Part shown: positions 48,317 through 57,849 of the stretch, piece by piece | Layout of the letters: each line of letters opens with the position of its first letter | Numbering within the stretch: the first letter of the stretch is position 1 | NCBI GenBank assembly: GCA_029891345.1 | Contig: CM056995.1 | Location: 217,376,547 to 217,440,546 of the forward strand | From: Dryococelus australis | Lineage: Eukaryota; Arthropoda; Insecta; Phasmatodea; Phasmatidae | Direction of reading: 5' to 3' | Length of the DNA stretch: 64,000 nt | Made by a program: the position numbers and the translations under genes | Notes under the pieces: model-generated | What the model saw: the letters and a program-made list of their open reading frames with translations, nothing else | Database searches by the model: none | Told to the model about the DNA's origin: nothing

Positions 48317-49793
48317 GGGCTGTATTCAGAAACGAATCGTTAAACAGTGTCTAAAGACTCCTTAGTCCTAGTTTAACTAGTCTGGGTCTAAACCTGTGAT
48401 TATAGCTTCGTTTCATTCAACTTGTGCAGCTGCACCGGCAAAAAAAGTTGCACTAAAATAGTTTCATTCAACCGGATATTATGTCAGACTAGTTGGCAGT
48501 GACCATTTCATTCAACTGGTGTAGCTACTCTGGTGTCATTTGGTGCAGCAGAATTTACACCTGCTCCGGAGGTGGTGTAGCGTAATAAAATGCATGTGAA
48601 ATTTGTGTGTGTCTGCTGAGTAGTTTGTCCATCGAAAGCTGAAGTTTGTTTCAGAGCACTGGTAAATTTCAATTCATTTCAATTAACAGTAAGTGTCAAA
48701 AGTGGACATTGAGATTTTTCCACGTGGTAGTACGATAACCTCAACACTCCACAGTTGCCGCGTGTTCATGGAAATACTTTTAGTATAAATGGCGGGTTTG
48801 TTTGCTGAGAAACACATCTTTCAAATTGAACTATGAACTTTGACCTTTCCAGGTATTTCTGTAGGTGCATACTTGCAAAATAGCAAGGAACTGATATAAT
48901 TAGGTCCATGTCCATTTCGATATTGGAACAAAAAGCTGTGACGCAAATATAACATACATTAAATAAAAATGAGAGTAAATATTCATACGCACCTGCAAAT
49001 GTTTGTTTAATAAAAGCATTCCCAATGAAAATACTAATTGTGAAACATGGCTCTAAATCTCTACAGGAATGTAAACATTGTGTCTGTCAACTATGCTGGT
49101 GTACTTACACTGGAATGTAAATCTGGTGTAGCTGAACTACACTACACCACACCAGCTACACCATTTATGGTTTAATGAAATGTAGCAATTGGCCGACTAA
49201 CATTTTGTATTCAGAATCATCTTTTCAATTTCAACTAGTCACAGTTTAATCTTCAGGAAAGGCTTGGCAACATTGCATAACTGTCTGTTGCCATGGCAAT
49301 TAGTCAGGCATCATTCTCGTATTTGTGATAAATTTATTATAAAACTCGCGTAATGTAATTTTATGGGGTTATCTTTCAAAAGGTGTGGTTCGTAAATTAC
49401 AGACGAACATTTATATTCTCACACATTCTTCCAAACAAACACTAGTACTTCGTACTTACAGATAGGTTAATACATTTTAATTAAATATTGTTAGTTATGT
49501 TCCCAGCTTCAGCGTACACATGAATTAATACTGGAGTTGATATTTGTTAGCTAAAAACACAGGCTTTATCAGGATTGTAGTCGGAAGTATTATTTACTCG
49601 ACAATTTTAACACCCACAACCTAAAATCTGCCACCACCAGATTTAATACAAGTTTACTCAGGCGTCAAACTACCCTCCTACCTAGTTTAAAGTAAACCAA
49701 GACTAAAATAGCCATTCTTGTATTGCCTTCTGAATATGAAAATATGGCGATTTAAACTACAACTATAGTTTAGCTTGACTCTGAATATGGCCC
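48317..49793. mobile_element. TIR element with TAT duplication, itself interrupted
   Basis: The left end GGGCTGTATTCAGAAACGA is inverted at the right as CTTGACTCTGAATATGGCCC. The 3-bp repeat TAT lies just outside both ends (48314-48316 and 49794-49796), as in PIF/Harbinger-type insertions (inference). Near both ends lies AGTTTAACTAGTCT/AGTCTTGGTTTACT-like sequence. A second element (about 48407-49188) occupies the middle. There is no coding capacity. Confidence 0.75.
48407..49188. mobile_element. Inner element with TTTCATTCAAC ends
   Basis: GCTTCGTTTCATTCAAC at the left is inverted as GTTTAATGAAATGTAGC at the right, and the next 20 bp also pair loosely (TGTGCAGCTGCACC against CACACCAGCTACACC). 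TTTCATTCAAC recurs three times in the first 110 bp (48411, 48463, 48512), so the left end seems to hold a short subterminal tandem repeat. No target duplication was fixed. Confidence 0.5.
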
Positions 49794-50544
49794 TATATCG
49801 CACATGGTCCCGAGAAATTGTGAGGGGTCATGATTAGGCTCATGGCTACCTTTTGAAGTATATAAAGAGTAGTGGGTGGATAAACCATTAGTTCTTGATA
49901 AAAACTCTAAAGTTGTGTGTATAAGCAAAACTTAACAATTTATTTATACAGTAAAAGCTTTGTATAACAGAATTGAAGGGGACATATTTTTGTGTGTTTA
50001 CTATAGAAGGATTTTTTAAATAGAGATGTTATTTACAATGTGTTTCTCGTTTTAATCATGCCAATAATTTTGAATCTAATTGCTGCTGAAGTTGAACTGC
50101 ATTGGTTCTTTTATATTTTTTGATAATAAAAGTATTAAATTTATTTTAACACTTGAGAAATAAAAACTTATATGACAAAAAATTACTTAGTATACAGGAA
50201 GTGAGACAATTATAACAGATTCTACAGCACTTAAAATAAAGTTATGGCTCTAGTATATTTTCTTCTTATCTCTGAAATATGTAAAAAAAATAGAGGGATT
50301 TTACAGTTTTAAATAAAATTTTGTAAAAAGAAAAAGGTTGAGCTATATAAATGGAAATGAAATATAATTAGACTTTTTAGTCTTTGTTATAAAGTGGTAA
50401 AATTATTGTTATAAAGAGTAGAAAACATTTTCTGTTGTATACAATTTTGACTTGATTGAACCCAAAATTTGTCAGAGAGAGGTTTTTGTTATTAACAGGT
50501 TCACTATATAGAGGTTTTACTACATCAGTTTGTACGCTCAAAAT

Positions 50545-50784
50545 TATAGGCTGTTCACGGTAAAGTGAGCACTTTCGAGGCCCTAGTTACTTTTTTCTTT
50601 CAGCCATTTTGTATCCTTTAACCGCCTTTTAAAATAAATGTTATCATGTAAGTAATAAACACAGTGTGTTTATTCCATTGCAATCTGAAGTTATCGTCTA
50701 AGTCTAAAATAAAATATATTTATTGATTATTATTGCAAATGATAGGGCTTTCAAAAGTGCTCACTTTACCGTGAATGGCCTATA
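50545..50784. mobile_element. Short TIR element, family A (copy 4, best preserved)
   Basis: 240 bp, left end TATAGGCTGTTCACGGTAAA and right end CTCACTTTACCGTGAATGGCCTATA. The first and last 35 bp are almost perfectly inverted. The interior is nearly identical to the copy at 1921 in the same orientation, so it can serve as a family reference. It lies in intron 2 of the GCC1-like gene. Confidence 0.9.
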
Positions 50785-50894
50785 TACAGCATGCCTTAAG
50801 ATCAAGCATGCTTCCGCAACTCTTGAGAAGTTGACATAAGTGGGAGGGGAAGAGCAGAGCGAGAGAGTGTATATGTGCATGCATGTGTGTATCT

Positions 50895-50897
<3 letters not shown>

Positions 50898-50928
<31 letters not shown>

Positions 50929-50936
50929 CTCGCTTG
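50898..50936. repeat. (CT)n microsatellite
   Basis: A CT run of about 30 bp next to GCTCTCGCTTGG. It gives the (RE)n stretch in a - strand frame (50780-51145) that is not a gene. Confidence 0.9.
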
Positions 50937-51296
50937 GTCCCTCCCTCCCTTAAAACTCTGTCCATTGGACAGTGACTTAAAAATTTACCCAGACCACCTT
51001 TTATTGGGAGTCTCACAGACATTCCTTCACAAAGACTTTTAATAAAACTGTCACAATGATACTCATGTTTGTATTCTTCAAATATTATCAAGTATAACTG
51101 CTTTTTCTTGTGAAGGTGACCTGCCTGCAACCAATAACAAAACACACTTTGTTAATGTTCCGAACAGGAGGAAAAAATATGCCTAATTTTGAGATGGTAA
51201 ATTTTTGTGTTTTGTTTTTATTAATGTTAGCATCTGCTGTAGTGGAAATTGTTTTTGTCTTCATGTACTTCACTAAATGGAGTGAAAAGAAATTTG

Positions 51297-51537
51297 GGTT
51301 GCTCTTAACATTGTGGTCTGGAGAGCCAATGAGGGTGAAGCAAGGTGAGTATGGGGCAGCATCAGAATGAAGGAGGAAGAGAAAAGGGAGATCCCAGAGA
51401 AAATCCACAGACCAGTGGCTTTGCTCACCACGATTCTCACATGCAAAAATCCAGAAGCGGCCTTTCCGTGAATCGAATCCAGTTCGCGTTGGTGGGAGAC
51501 TAGTAGCCTCACCACTACACCACTGCAGTTGCTCTTA
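51297..51537 (-). mobile_element. tRNA-derived SINE (main family, copy 3)
   Basis: On the - strand, AGTGGTGTAGTGGTGAGGCT (box A region), box B GGATTCGATTC, then the family body with GGATTTTTGCATGTGAGAAT and TCTCTGGGATCTCCCTTTTC, ending GCTCTCCAGACCACAATG. Compare the + strand copy at 18959. It is more diverged. Confidence 0.8.
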
Positions 51538-51814
51538 ATTAAGTTTGTATGGTTTTATATAATCAGTGTAGAGTGTGCGTTTGGTGAAAAGTTTAAATTA
51601 TTTCTTCTACACTGACATACGTTTGTCTTTCTGTGTACGAGTAAATTTTTGAAAATACATTTCATAGCTGACTTTTTTTCATGTTACCTACATATACAAT
51701 CTTGCCTTGTGCTTGAGAGTGGGCCTCATGGGACTTTTTTTTTTTTAATCTTAGTGTTATATTACTTTTAAAAATTTTAGATTACACCCTTTTATAAATA
51801 TTAGGTATTTGTAT

Positions 51815-52374
51815 AGCCTGTTCACTGTTAACTCAGTACGTCTCAAAGCCCAGCTTGAGATTTACTTTTCTTGTTATTTCATATTATTCTTCTGTACATA
51901 AAATTAACATATCTATGGGCCTGATCACTTCATTCACGTGTCATTCATGTGAAACTAAAATTTTATTTAAAAGGAAACATGTTATTTAATATTGTACTAT
52001 GTAAACTCATATTGTGGCGGATGAAAAACAAGAAACACTGTATATTCAGTAGCTGTAAATACGATGTCAAGTATTAGAACTGTTTCCCCGGCTGGGTAAC
52101 TTGTAGATTTTTGCAAGTGGGAATAGTGCCGGACGATACCGCTGGTCTGTTGGCTTTTTTCAGTGATCTCCCATTTCCCCCGCCCTTGCATTCTGGTGCT
52201 AATCCATTCTCACCTCATTTTACACTCATTGGCTCTCAAGAACTCATTAAGAGCTGTCCGAATCTCTCAACTCAACTCTTAGAACTGTTTTTGTGTACAT
52301 TACATATTAATGGGCAATTATTGTTTTTCATATTGTGGTTTTAAAACTACTCACTTTACCACAAACAACCTGTA
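51815..52374. mobile_element. Family-B TIR element carrying a nested SINE
   Basis: The left end TATAGCCTGTTCACTGTTAA, then CCCAGCTTGAGATTTACTT and GGGCCTGATCACTTCATTCA, follow family B (59896). The right end GTTTTAAAACTACTCACTTTACCACAAACAACCTG is degraded. The middle is replaced by a SINE tail at 52083-52285. The element is older than the SINE insertion. Confidence 0.7.
52083..52285 (+). mobile_element. 5'-truncated SINE (main family, copy 4)
   Basis: It begins within the tRNA-unrelated body (CCCCGGCTGGGTAACTTGTA, GATTTTTGCAAGTGGGAATA, GTGCCGGACGATACC) and ends at AAGAGCTGTCCGAATCTCT, matching the copy at 18959. Both Pol III boxes are missing, so it is 5'-truncated or degraded. Confidence 0.8.
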
Positions 52375-52569
52375 ATGCACGTCAGTAATTTTTCACGCAG
52401 TTCTTCCAAATTATGTGTTTAGTTTTGTAGGTTTAAAATTTTGTAATAAGACTATTTCAACAGACTGTGTGTTGTAATGAATGCAATTAACTTGAAAATT
52501 CTTGTGCTGCTGTGTTTAGGAAGTTTTCTGAGTGGTAGTGTAAATGAATGAGGAATATAATGGTGGCAG

Positions 52570-52719
52570 GGGCTGCCCTCGGGTGAGGATGCAACGGAAG
52601 CGCTGCGGACCCAGCTGAAGACCCTCACCAACTCCCTGGCCACGCTGACAGCAGAGAAGTCTCGCATGGAGGCCAGCTTCCAGGCAGACAAGAAGCAGTT
52701 GAGAGCAGAAAAAGAAGAG
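52570..52719 (+). CDS. GCC1: GCC1-like golgin, coding exon 3
   Basis: 150 bp, phase 0 at both ends. Acceptor GGTGGCAG, donor GAAGAG|GTTGGT. It encodes GLPSGEDATEALRTQLKTLT, NSLATLTAEKSRMEASFQAD and KKQLRAEKEE. The segment TQL-TLT-SLAT-T-EKSRMEAS-ADKK is a signature of GCC1 and lies at about residues 80-129 here, at the start of the long coiled coil. Human GCC1 is about 775 residues, so roughly one sixth of the protein is encoded in the window. The phases of exons 1, 2 and 3 agree with one another, which argues for a live gene rather than a processed copy. Confidence 0.92.
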
Positions 52720-53512
52720 GTTGGTATTGCTGGTTTCTGGATTGAGATCAGGGGCACACAGTCAGGAGGGATCCATGCACCAACAACCCTGAAATATAAC
52801 TGCATATTTGAATATTGACTTTGTATTTTGTAACAAATTCATAACCTATTTTCCATAATTTTGAATAAATTAGGCACAAAATATACAAAGTGAATTATTT
52901 AACATTGCATTGAATGAATACATAACCTAACACTAAGTTACTACTGTGCCTTGTAAGGCCATTTGTTCTATACAACTAATAGATTGAGTTCTAGCTTATT
53001 TATTATCTTGGACCCACCTAAGAAAAAACTCTGTGCGCCCCTGAGAGTGATAACATAATGCTGCATGCTAGTAGCTTAGTAAGAGGTCTGTTCATGGAAA
53101 TGCTGGTGCTTGTGGAAAACTTGGTGTTCAAATTTGTCTAGTGGGAAATACGAGTAATATATGCCACTGCATTATTCAATTTTTTTTAGGATTATTTGAA
53201 ATACATAACACATTACATAGTGATGAGTTTTCCAGCTGCATTATATTTAGCATGTTTAAAGTTAAGTTCTTCAGTATAACTCTGTAGATACTGTGAATGA
53301 ATTACATATGTGTTACATACTGAAAAGGCCACAGTCCAAATAAAGCTCTTGATTATTTTGTAACTACAGATGGTATAGTAGAATGTTGAATCCATCAAAC
53401 CGACTGGTTTGAGGATCTGAGTATTTGAGAGGAAGGGCAGATACAGAAGTCAGTGTTGAGGTGTGAACTGTGTAGTGAATGTTAAAATCTTGAAAATTTT
53501 GGCATTTCTACT

Positions 53513-55172
53513 TAGCGTTGTTCTGATACCATGTTTTCCAAAACCGATATTGATACCCCCATACCATTGCCTATACCCCGATACCAGTGCCCTTCACACA
53601 GAATTTTAGAAAAAGTATTACGGTAAATAATACGTTAAACATTTCTCCTAAACTTGTATAAATAAAGAAAATAATGTCTCGAAATACCGTATATAATTGA
53701 TTGTAATCGGACACAAAATGCAAGCTGGCTTAAAACTTTCAAACCCTCTGAAAATGAAATTGATGTGGCACCAAATGCAAGTAAAATTTTGAATGTCCTG
53801 CACGTACAACAAGAGTGTACGGAGAAGCTATCGATCGGGAAGTTGTTCACAGCAGATGTGTGGAGGAGGAATGGTGGTGGGAGGATTACCCCTCCGCGCC
53901 GCTGTATGTTGCCGACACCAGACCTTGTGTCTGTAACAAATGTTCGTCTTTTAAAGTAACCAATTATATTTTACTGCAAAGAAAACTTGTAATTTTGAGA
54001 TAGAAATAAATAAATACTGCGATTGTAATTGATTTCTTCACTGTCTGTAATAATTAGTCATTCAAAACCATGTCCTCTGAATTTCCCTGTCATAAGTTAC
54101 ACAGCTCTCAGCTCGGTGCTTACCTACCCATTATTAGGTGACAAAAGGTGTCAAAAAGGCCTCTACATTTTATCCGTTTATTCAAAGACCCATGTCTATT
54201 GAAATAAATTAATATAAATTCTGTTATTTCTCCGCAATAAGTTATTAAAAATGAACTCTACACGTATAATGCAAGTCACTTAATGTTCAAACAATTTTTG
54301 GTGAAAAGTGGTAAGAGTATATGCTTTTGGGGCATATAATTTTATTCGTGAAGATGCTGCCCTTTGAGTTAAATAAATACTGTATCACATTTTAAAGTCA
54401 CGTTAATTTTACATCAGATACAATGAAACACCAACCGTATGGGAATAACGACCTTTAATCACAAATGAAAACACATTTGCAAATAATAATTCCTCGTTAA
54501 AATGTTTTGCTTAACATTTTCAGGCGAAACCATTTGCTTTGAAATGCAAGTCATGGTAGGCCATGTAAGGGGTGGAAGGAAGGTGCGTGGCTGAGAGAGA
54601 TAGTAAGAAGGGTGAGAGAGAGGATGCTAGGTCACCATGCTCATTGCTATATGTAACCACTTCCCCTCTCGATGGCATGTAAGGGGAAGTAGAAAGCCAG
54701 ACTTGCTCGCTGCAATGTTTGTTGACATACATGTTGGGAAGACAGGACACTAGACAGTGTACCGCAGAGCAGTGATAAACGGTAGCGCACGTGACGTATT
54801 TCATATCCAGGTATTAAATGTTTGCATAAACAACCAGCTTAAAAACGATAGGTGTGGGAAATCTTAGGTGACGATATCCAAAATATGCTTTGATCAGCGC
54901 AACATGCGATAAACGATAAAAGGTTATGTTAACATTATTTAAATAGGAATTTTGCCGGAACCACAAAAATTGTTGGTGGATGCAATTTATTTGTTTTTAT
55001 TTGTGCGACGTATACACACCGAAATACGGTAATTTTAGTGTCTAAAGAAAGCAATAACCTGATTTCACTGTCTACAATCAATACTAATGTATCTGCCTGA
55101 TACCACATCCGATACAGATATATTAAAAAAAGATGAATACCAATACTTTGTATCGGTATCGGAACAACTCTA
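53513..55172. mobile_element. hAT-like TIR element
   Basis: The left end TAGCGTTGTTCTGATACC is inverted at the right as GGTATCGGAACAACTCTA, giving TAGxGTTGTTCYGATACC ends of the hAT type. The flanking 8-mers TTTCTACT (53505-53512) and TTTCTAAG (55173-55180) share six of eight positions, consistent with a decayed hAT 8-bp duplication. Near each end GATAC/GTATC motifs recur. The 1660-bp interior has no recognisable transposase. Confidence 0.75.
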
Positions 55173-55329
55173 TTTCTAAGTTTTTACTACATTTTACCAC
55201 ATAATTAATACACAAAGTTATAACTACTATCTTAATTCAAATGCGTGTAATTAATTTATAACATAACATTAACATGCTGTTCAGTGTTAAAATTATTTAT
55301 CTTATATATATATATATCATAATGTATGT

Positions 55330-56616
55330 TAAGGGTCAGATCTTTTGACGTGTGCCACCCTGTGGCGAGAGTGAGGTACGTCACAACAGCGTCTAGTGCT
55401 TTTAGTGGGTGCTAGGACAGTTGCACCAGGGGTGAGCTTGGACTCTAGTCTTTGTATGGCACTGGAGCGCATCTAGTATTTAAGACTGGCCAGGTGGCCT
55501 TTCTGTTGGGCACAAAGTCTGCTACGACGAGTACTACAGGCCATTTTGGTGGGAGCACTCTTACCGGAATACCTGGGCTACGCATAACCTGTGGCAGCTA
55601 CCTGACTTGTGGTGGTTCTAGTGTGCAAGTGCTAGGGACTGTGCTAGAAGTTGGAGTGTTGGCCAACAGATGTTCGTGAGTTTCCCTTGCACGTTTTATC
55701 AGCTCTGCTATTGACTGCGGCTTCGGGGCTTGTAGAAAATTACACAGTTTCGGTAATAGCATTCAGGCTATGAAGCGTACACTATTTTCTTTCTCGTTCT
55801 CTGCCGGGAAAAAGCGGTGGTAAATCTGTAAATTGTTTCTTATAAACAATTCGGCCGCTTCATCCAAGTCCTGGATCTGGCTATAAAATTGCGTTGTTTG
55901 TATAGCCAACACCTCCTCGCCAGTGAATTCCACCGCTATCCGGTTACTGAACTGCTTCCATCCAGTCTGTTAAAAATTCTCTGTATCTTTCCCACCATGT
56001 GAGGGCGAGGCCCTTCAAATGCAGTTGGGCCCGGTCAACCCATTGTTTCGGTAGCAGGCCTGTGTCTTTGAATTCTTTCTCGCATTCTTGTGTGAATGTG
56101 ACTGGGTCTTCGTGTGGACGACCTGCAAAGTCGGTTATTTGAATATCATCATCTCTACCGGTAGCTGGGTGACCAGGTGCCATTCCAGGTTGGATATATA
56201 TCCGGGAAGGCTTGAATCTGCGTGAGTGAGAGATGTGTTTGGCATCTCTCGTACTGGTAGGCCATCCCTGGCATAGAGATGTGTTCGTCGGGCCACCCTA
56301 TGAATAGGTGGTGATAGGATTCACTGCACTTCATGCACCTTATTCGGTTTATGCCTCGACTGGGGCATGTAACTTCGTTACAGAGACTTGTTGGCTTTTG
56401 CCGGCAAGCGGTACAGCGGTACTCTAAACCGTCTGTTGCTCGGGTCTCTTCAGGCCAGCCTATGCAGGCGTAATGAAAGAGTTTGTTGCAGTAGGTGCAT
56501 TCTATCCTTAGTGTGCCATGGCCTGGGCAGTCGGCATGGCTACACTGTACATTGGATACGTCGGGTTCATTGTCGGAGTTCTCGTTAGTGGCGACGTTGA
56601 CTTAGGTGTCTGACAT
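55330..56616 (-). pseudogene. Gypsy-type gag with tandem PHD-like zinc fingers (broken)
   Basis: It starts at ATG (56616 on the - strand, MSDT), with TAA as codon 5, then continues in the same frame. Finger 1 (about 56544-56404) has spacing C-x4-C-x9-C-x2-C-x4-H-x2-C-x16-C-x2-C, i.e. a PHD-like C4HC3 finger containing FHYACIGWPEE. Finger 2 (about 56386-56250) repeats the layout (CMKC, YHHLFIGWPDE) but has Phe and Tyr where two ligands belong. The frame ends TAG just after TWNGTWSPSYR and resumes one frame over: DFAGRPHEDPVTFTQECEKE, LKGLALTWWERYREF (the gag capsid core), then EFTGEEVLAIQTTQFYSQIQ and KPQSIAELIKRARETHEHL to about 55640, fading by 55330. No pol follows. PHD fingers read histone tails in other proteins; what they would do in a gag is unknown to me. 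Confidence 0.75.
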
Positions 56617-56750
56617 GATAATGGTTAAGGGCACCACGGGGTGTTTTGAGGACTCCCCGAAGTTCGCTTGACTGATTGTTTTGACCCTTAGTTCTCTGGG
56701 TATAATTGATCTAGTTCGTGCCGTTTACTGTGCACAGTTATTCGTCTGAT

Positions 56751-56768
56751 GCCCCACGTTAGCCGCCA
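56751..56768 (-). other. Primer-binding-site-like sequence for the gag element
   Basis: Read on the - strand, TGGCGGCTAACGTGGGGC lies about 135 bp upstream of the gag ATG. This is where a Gypsy element has its tRNA primer site, which begins TGG to pair with the tRNA CCA end. The 5' LTR should therefore lie at higher coordinates, from about 56769. Its outer boundary is not resolved. Confidence 0.5.
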
Positions 56769-57159
56769 GAAAATCTCATGACGCGTGACCGGTTAGATGA
56801 ATAGTCGCGACAGTCGAGGATTCTGTCCGCTAGACCAAAAGCAGGGTGAATGCGTTTGCACGGAGATACAAATAATACCACAACCGGAGCAGTCGATACT
56901 GACTCGTGCCTGAGTTGGGCAACACTGTCACGTTTCGCCTGCCTTTCTGGTGTAGGTTGAGGAAGTGCACTCAACTGTCTGGCGGCAAGGAGTGCCGCGT
57001 GTCGCGTGTTATAGTGTAAGTCCGGTTTTGGCTTGCTGACCAGGCTCTGTAAATTCTCCACTGATCTCCCATGCTAGGCAGGCTGATCAGAGGCAGGGAG
57101 CTGTTTGGTCACCAATGCCGCCATTGGATGTGCGTCCACACAGGAATGGACGGCAGGTC

Positions 57160-57840
57160 TCAAGCCACGGTTTATCCCGGCACTGGAAGCAATGCTGTGG
57201 GATAAAGCAATAACTTGAGACTGTCGCCCCTCTCTGGGTGAAGGTGTTACTAGTGGTTGTGGCTCCTCTGTTCCTCTCCACCAGCACTGGAAGCAATGCT
57301 GTGGTAGTTTGGAAAGCAACAGATGGCCGTCTAATGGGTGTGGGTGTGTGAAAATATGATGGACCCCTGAAGGGCGCCTATGGCTGAAGTTAATTCGGTA
57401 GTTAAAAATTCCCCAGTCCTTGTCAAAGGTGTACGTAGCAACCTGTATCTAGCAGGCAAACAGACAGGTAATCAAAGCAATAAAGCTGATAGGAAGGAAA
57501 TAACAGTATGTTTATTGAAGTCTCAATAAACTTTGATGCGTGCTACCTCCCACCATGCAGTTGAGTGCTGAAGGTTACTACGCTGGCCCAGTGTAGGTGA
57601 CCTGGTTCTAATGGAGAATGGGAAAGAATTAGCTCAATGAGAAAATTTGATATACTTCTAAACTCTCTAATAAAGATTTCTTGAGGAGACAAAGAGAATT
57701 TAACGTGTTGGTAAGCGTGTTCGCTGGTTGTCGGGTTGACTGGTTATCGACGGTGAAGTAGCACCAGGGGGCGTACTCAATGCATCAAATATGTCAGGCG
57801 TTCCCAGCATTGACAGCAGTACTGTGGGATAACGCAAGTG
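57160..57840. repeat. Three copies of a GCACTGGAAGCAATGCTGTGG motif
   Basis: Related copies at about 57178-57210, 57283-57310 and 57807-57835 (GCATTGACAGCAGTACTGTGG), two of them followed by GATAAxGCAA. They lie on the LTR side of the primer-site-like sequence and may be internal repeats of an LTR. Confidence 0.5.
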
Positions 57841-57849
57841 ATGGAACAA

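Larger units (their letters stand above)
48155..52569 (+). other. GCC1-like intron 2
   Basis: 4415 bp, donor GTACAG, acceptor GGTGGCAG. It contains nested TIR elements (48317-49793), a family-A element (50545-50784), a (CT)n tract, and SINEs at 51297 and 52083. None contributes coding sequence. Confidence 0.85.

Noticed and set aside
50780-51145. 121-codon - strand ORF with (RE)n
   Set aside because: The repeat is a (CT)n tract and the rest shows no domain; it also overlaps a TIR element end.
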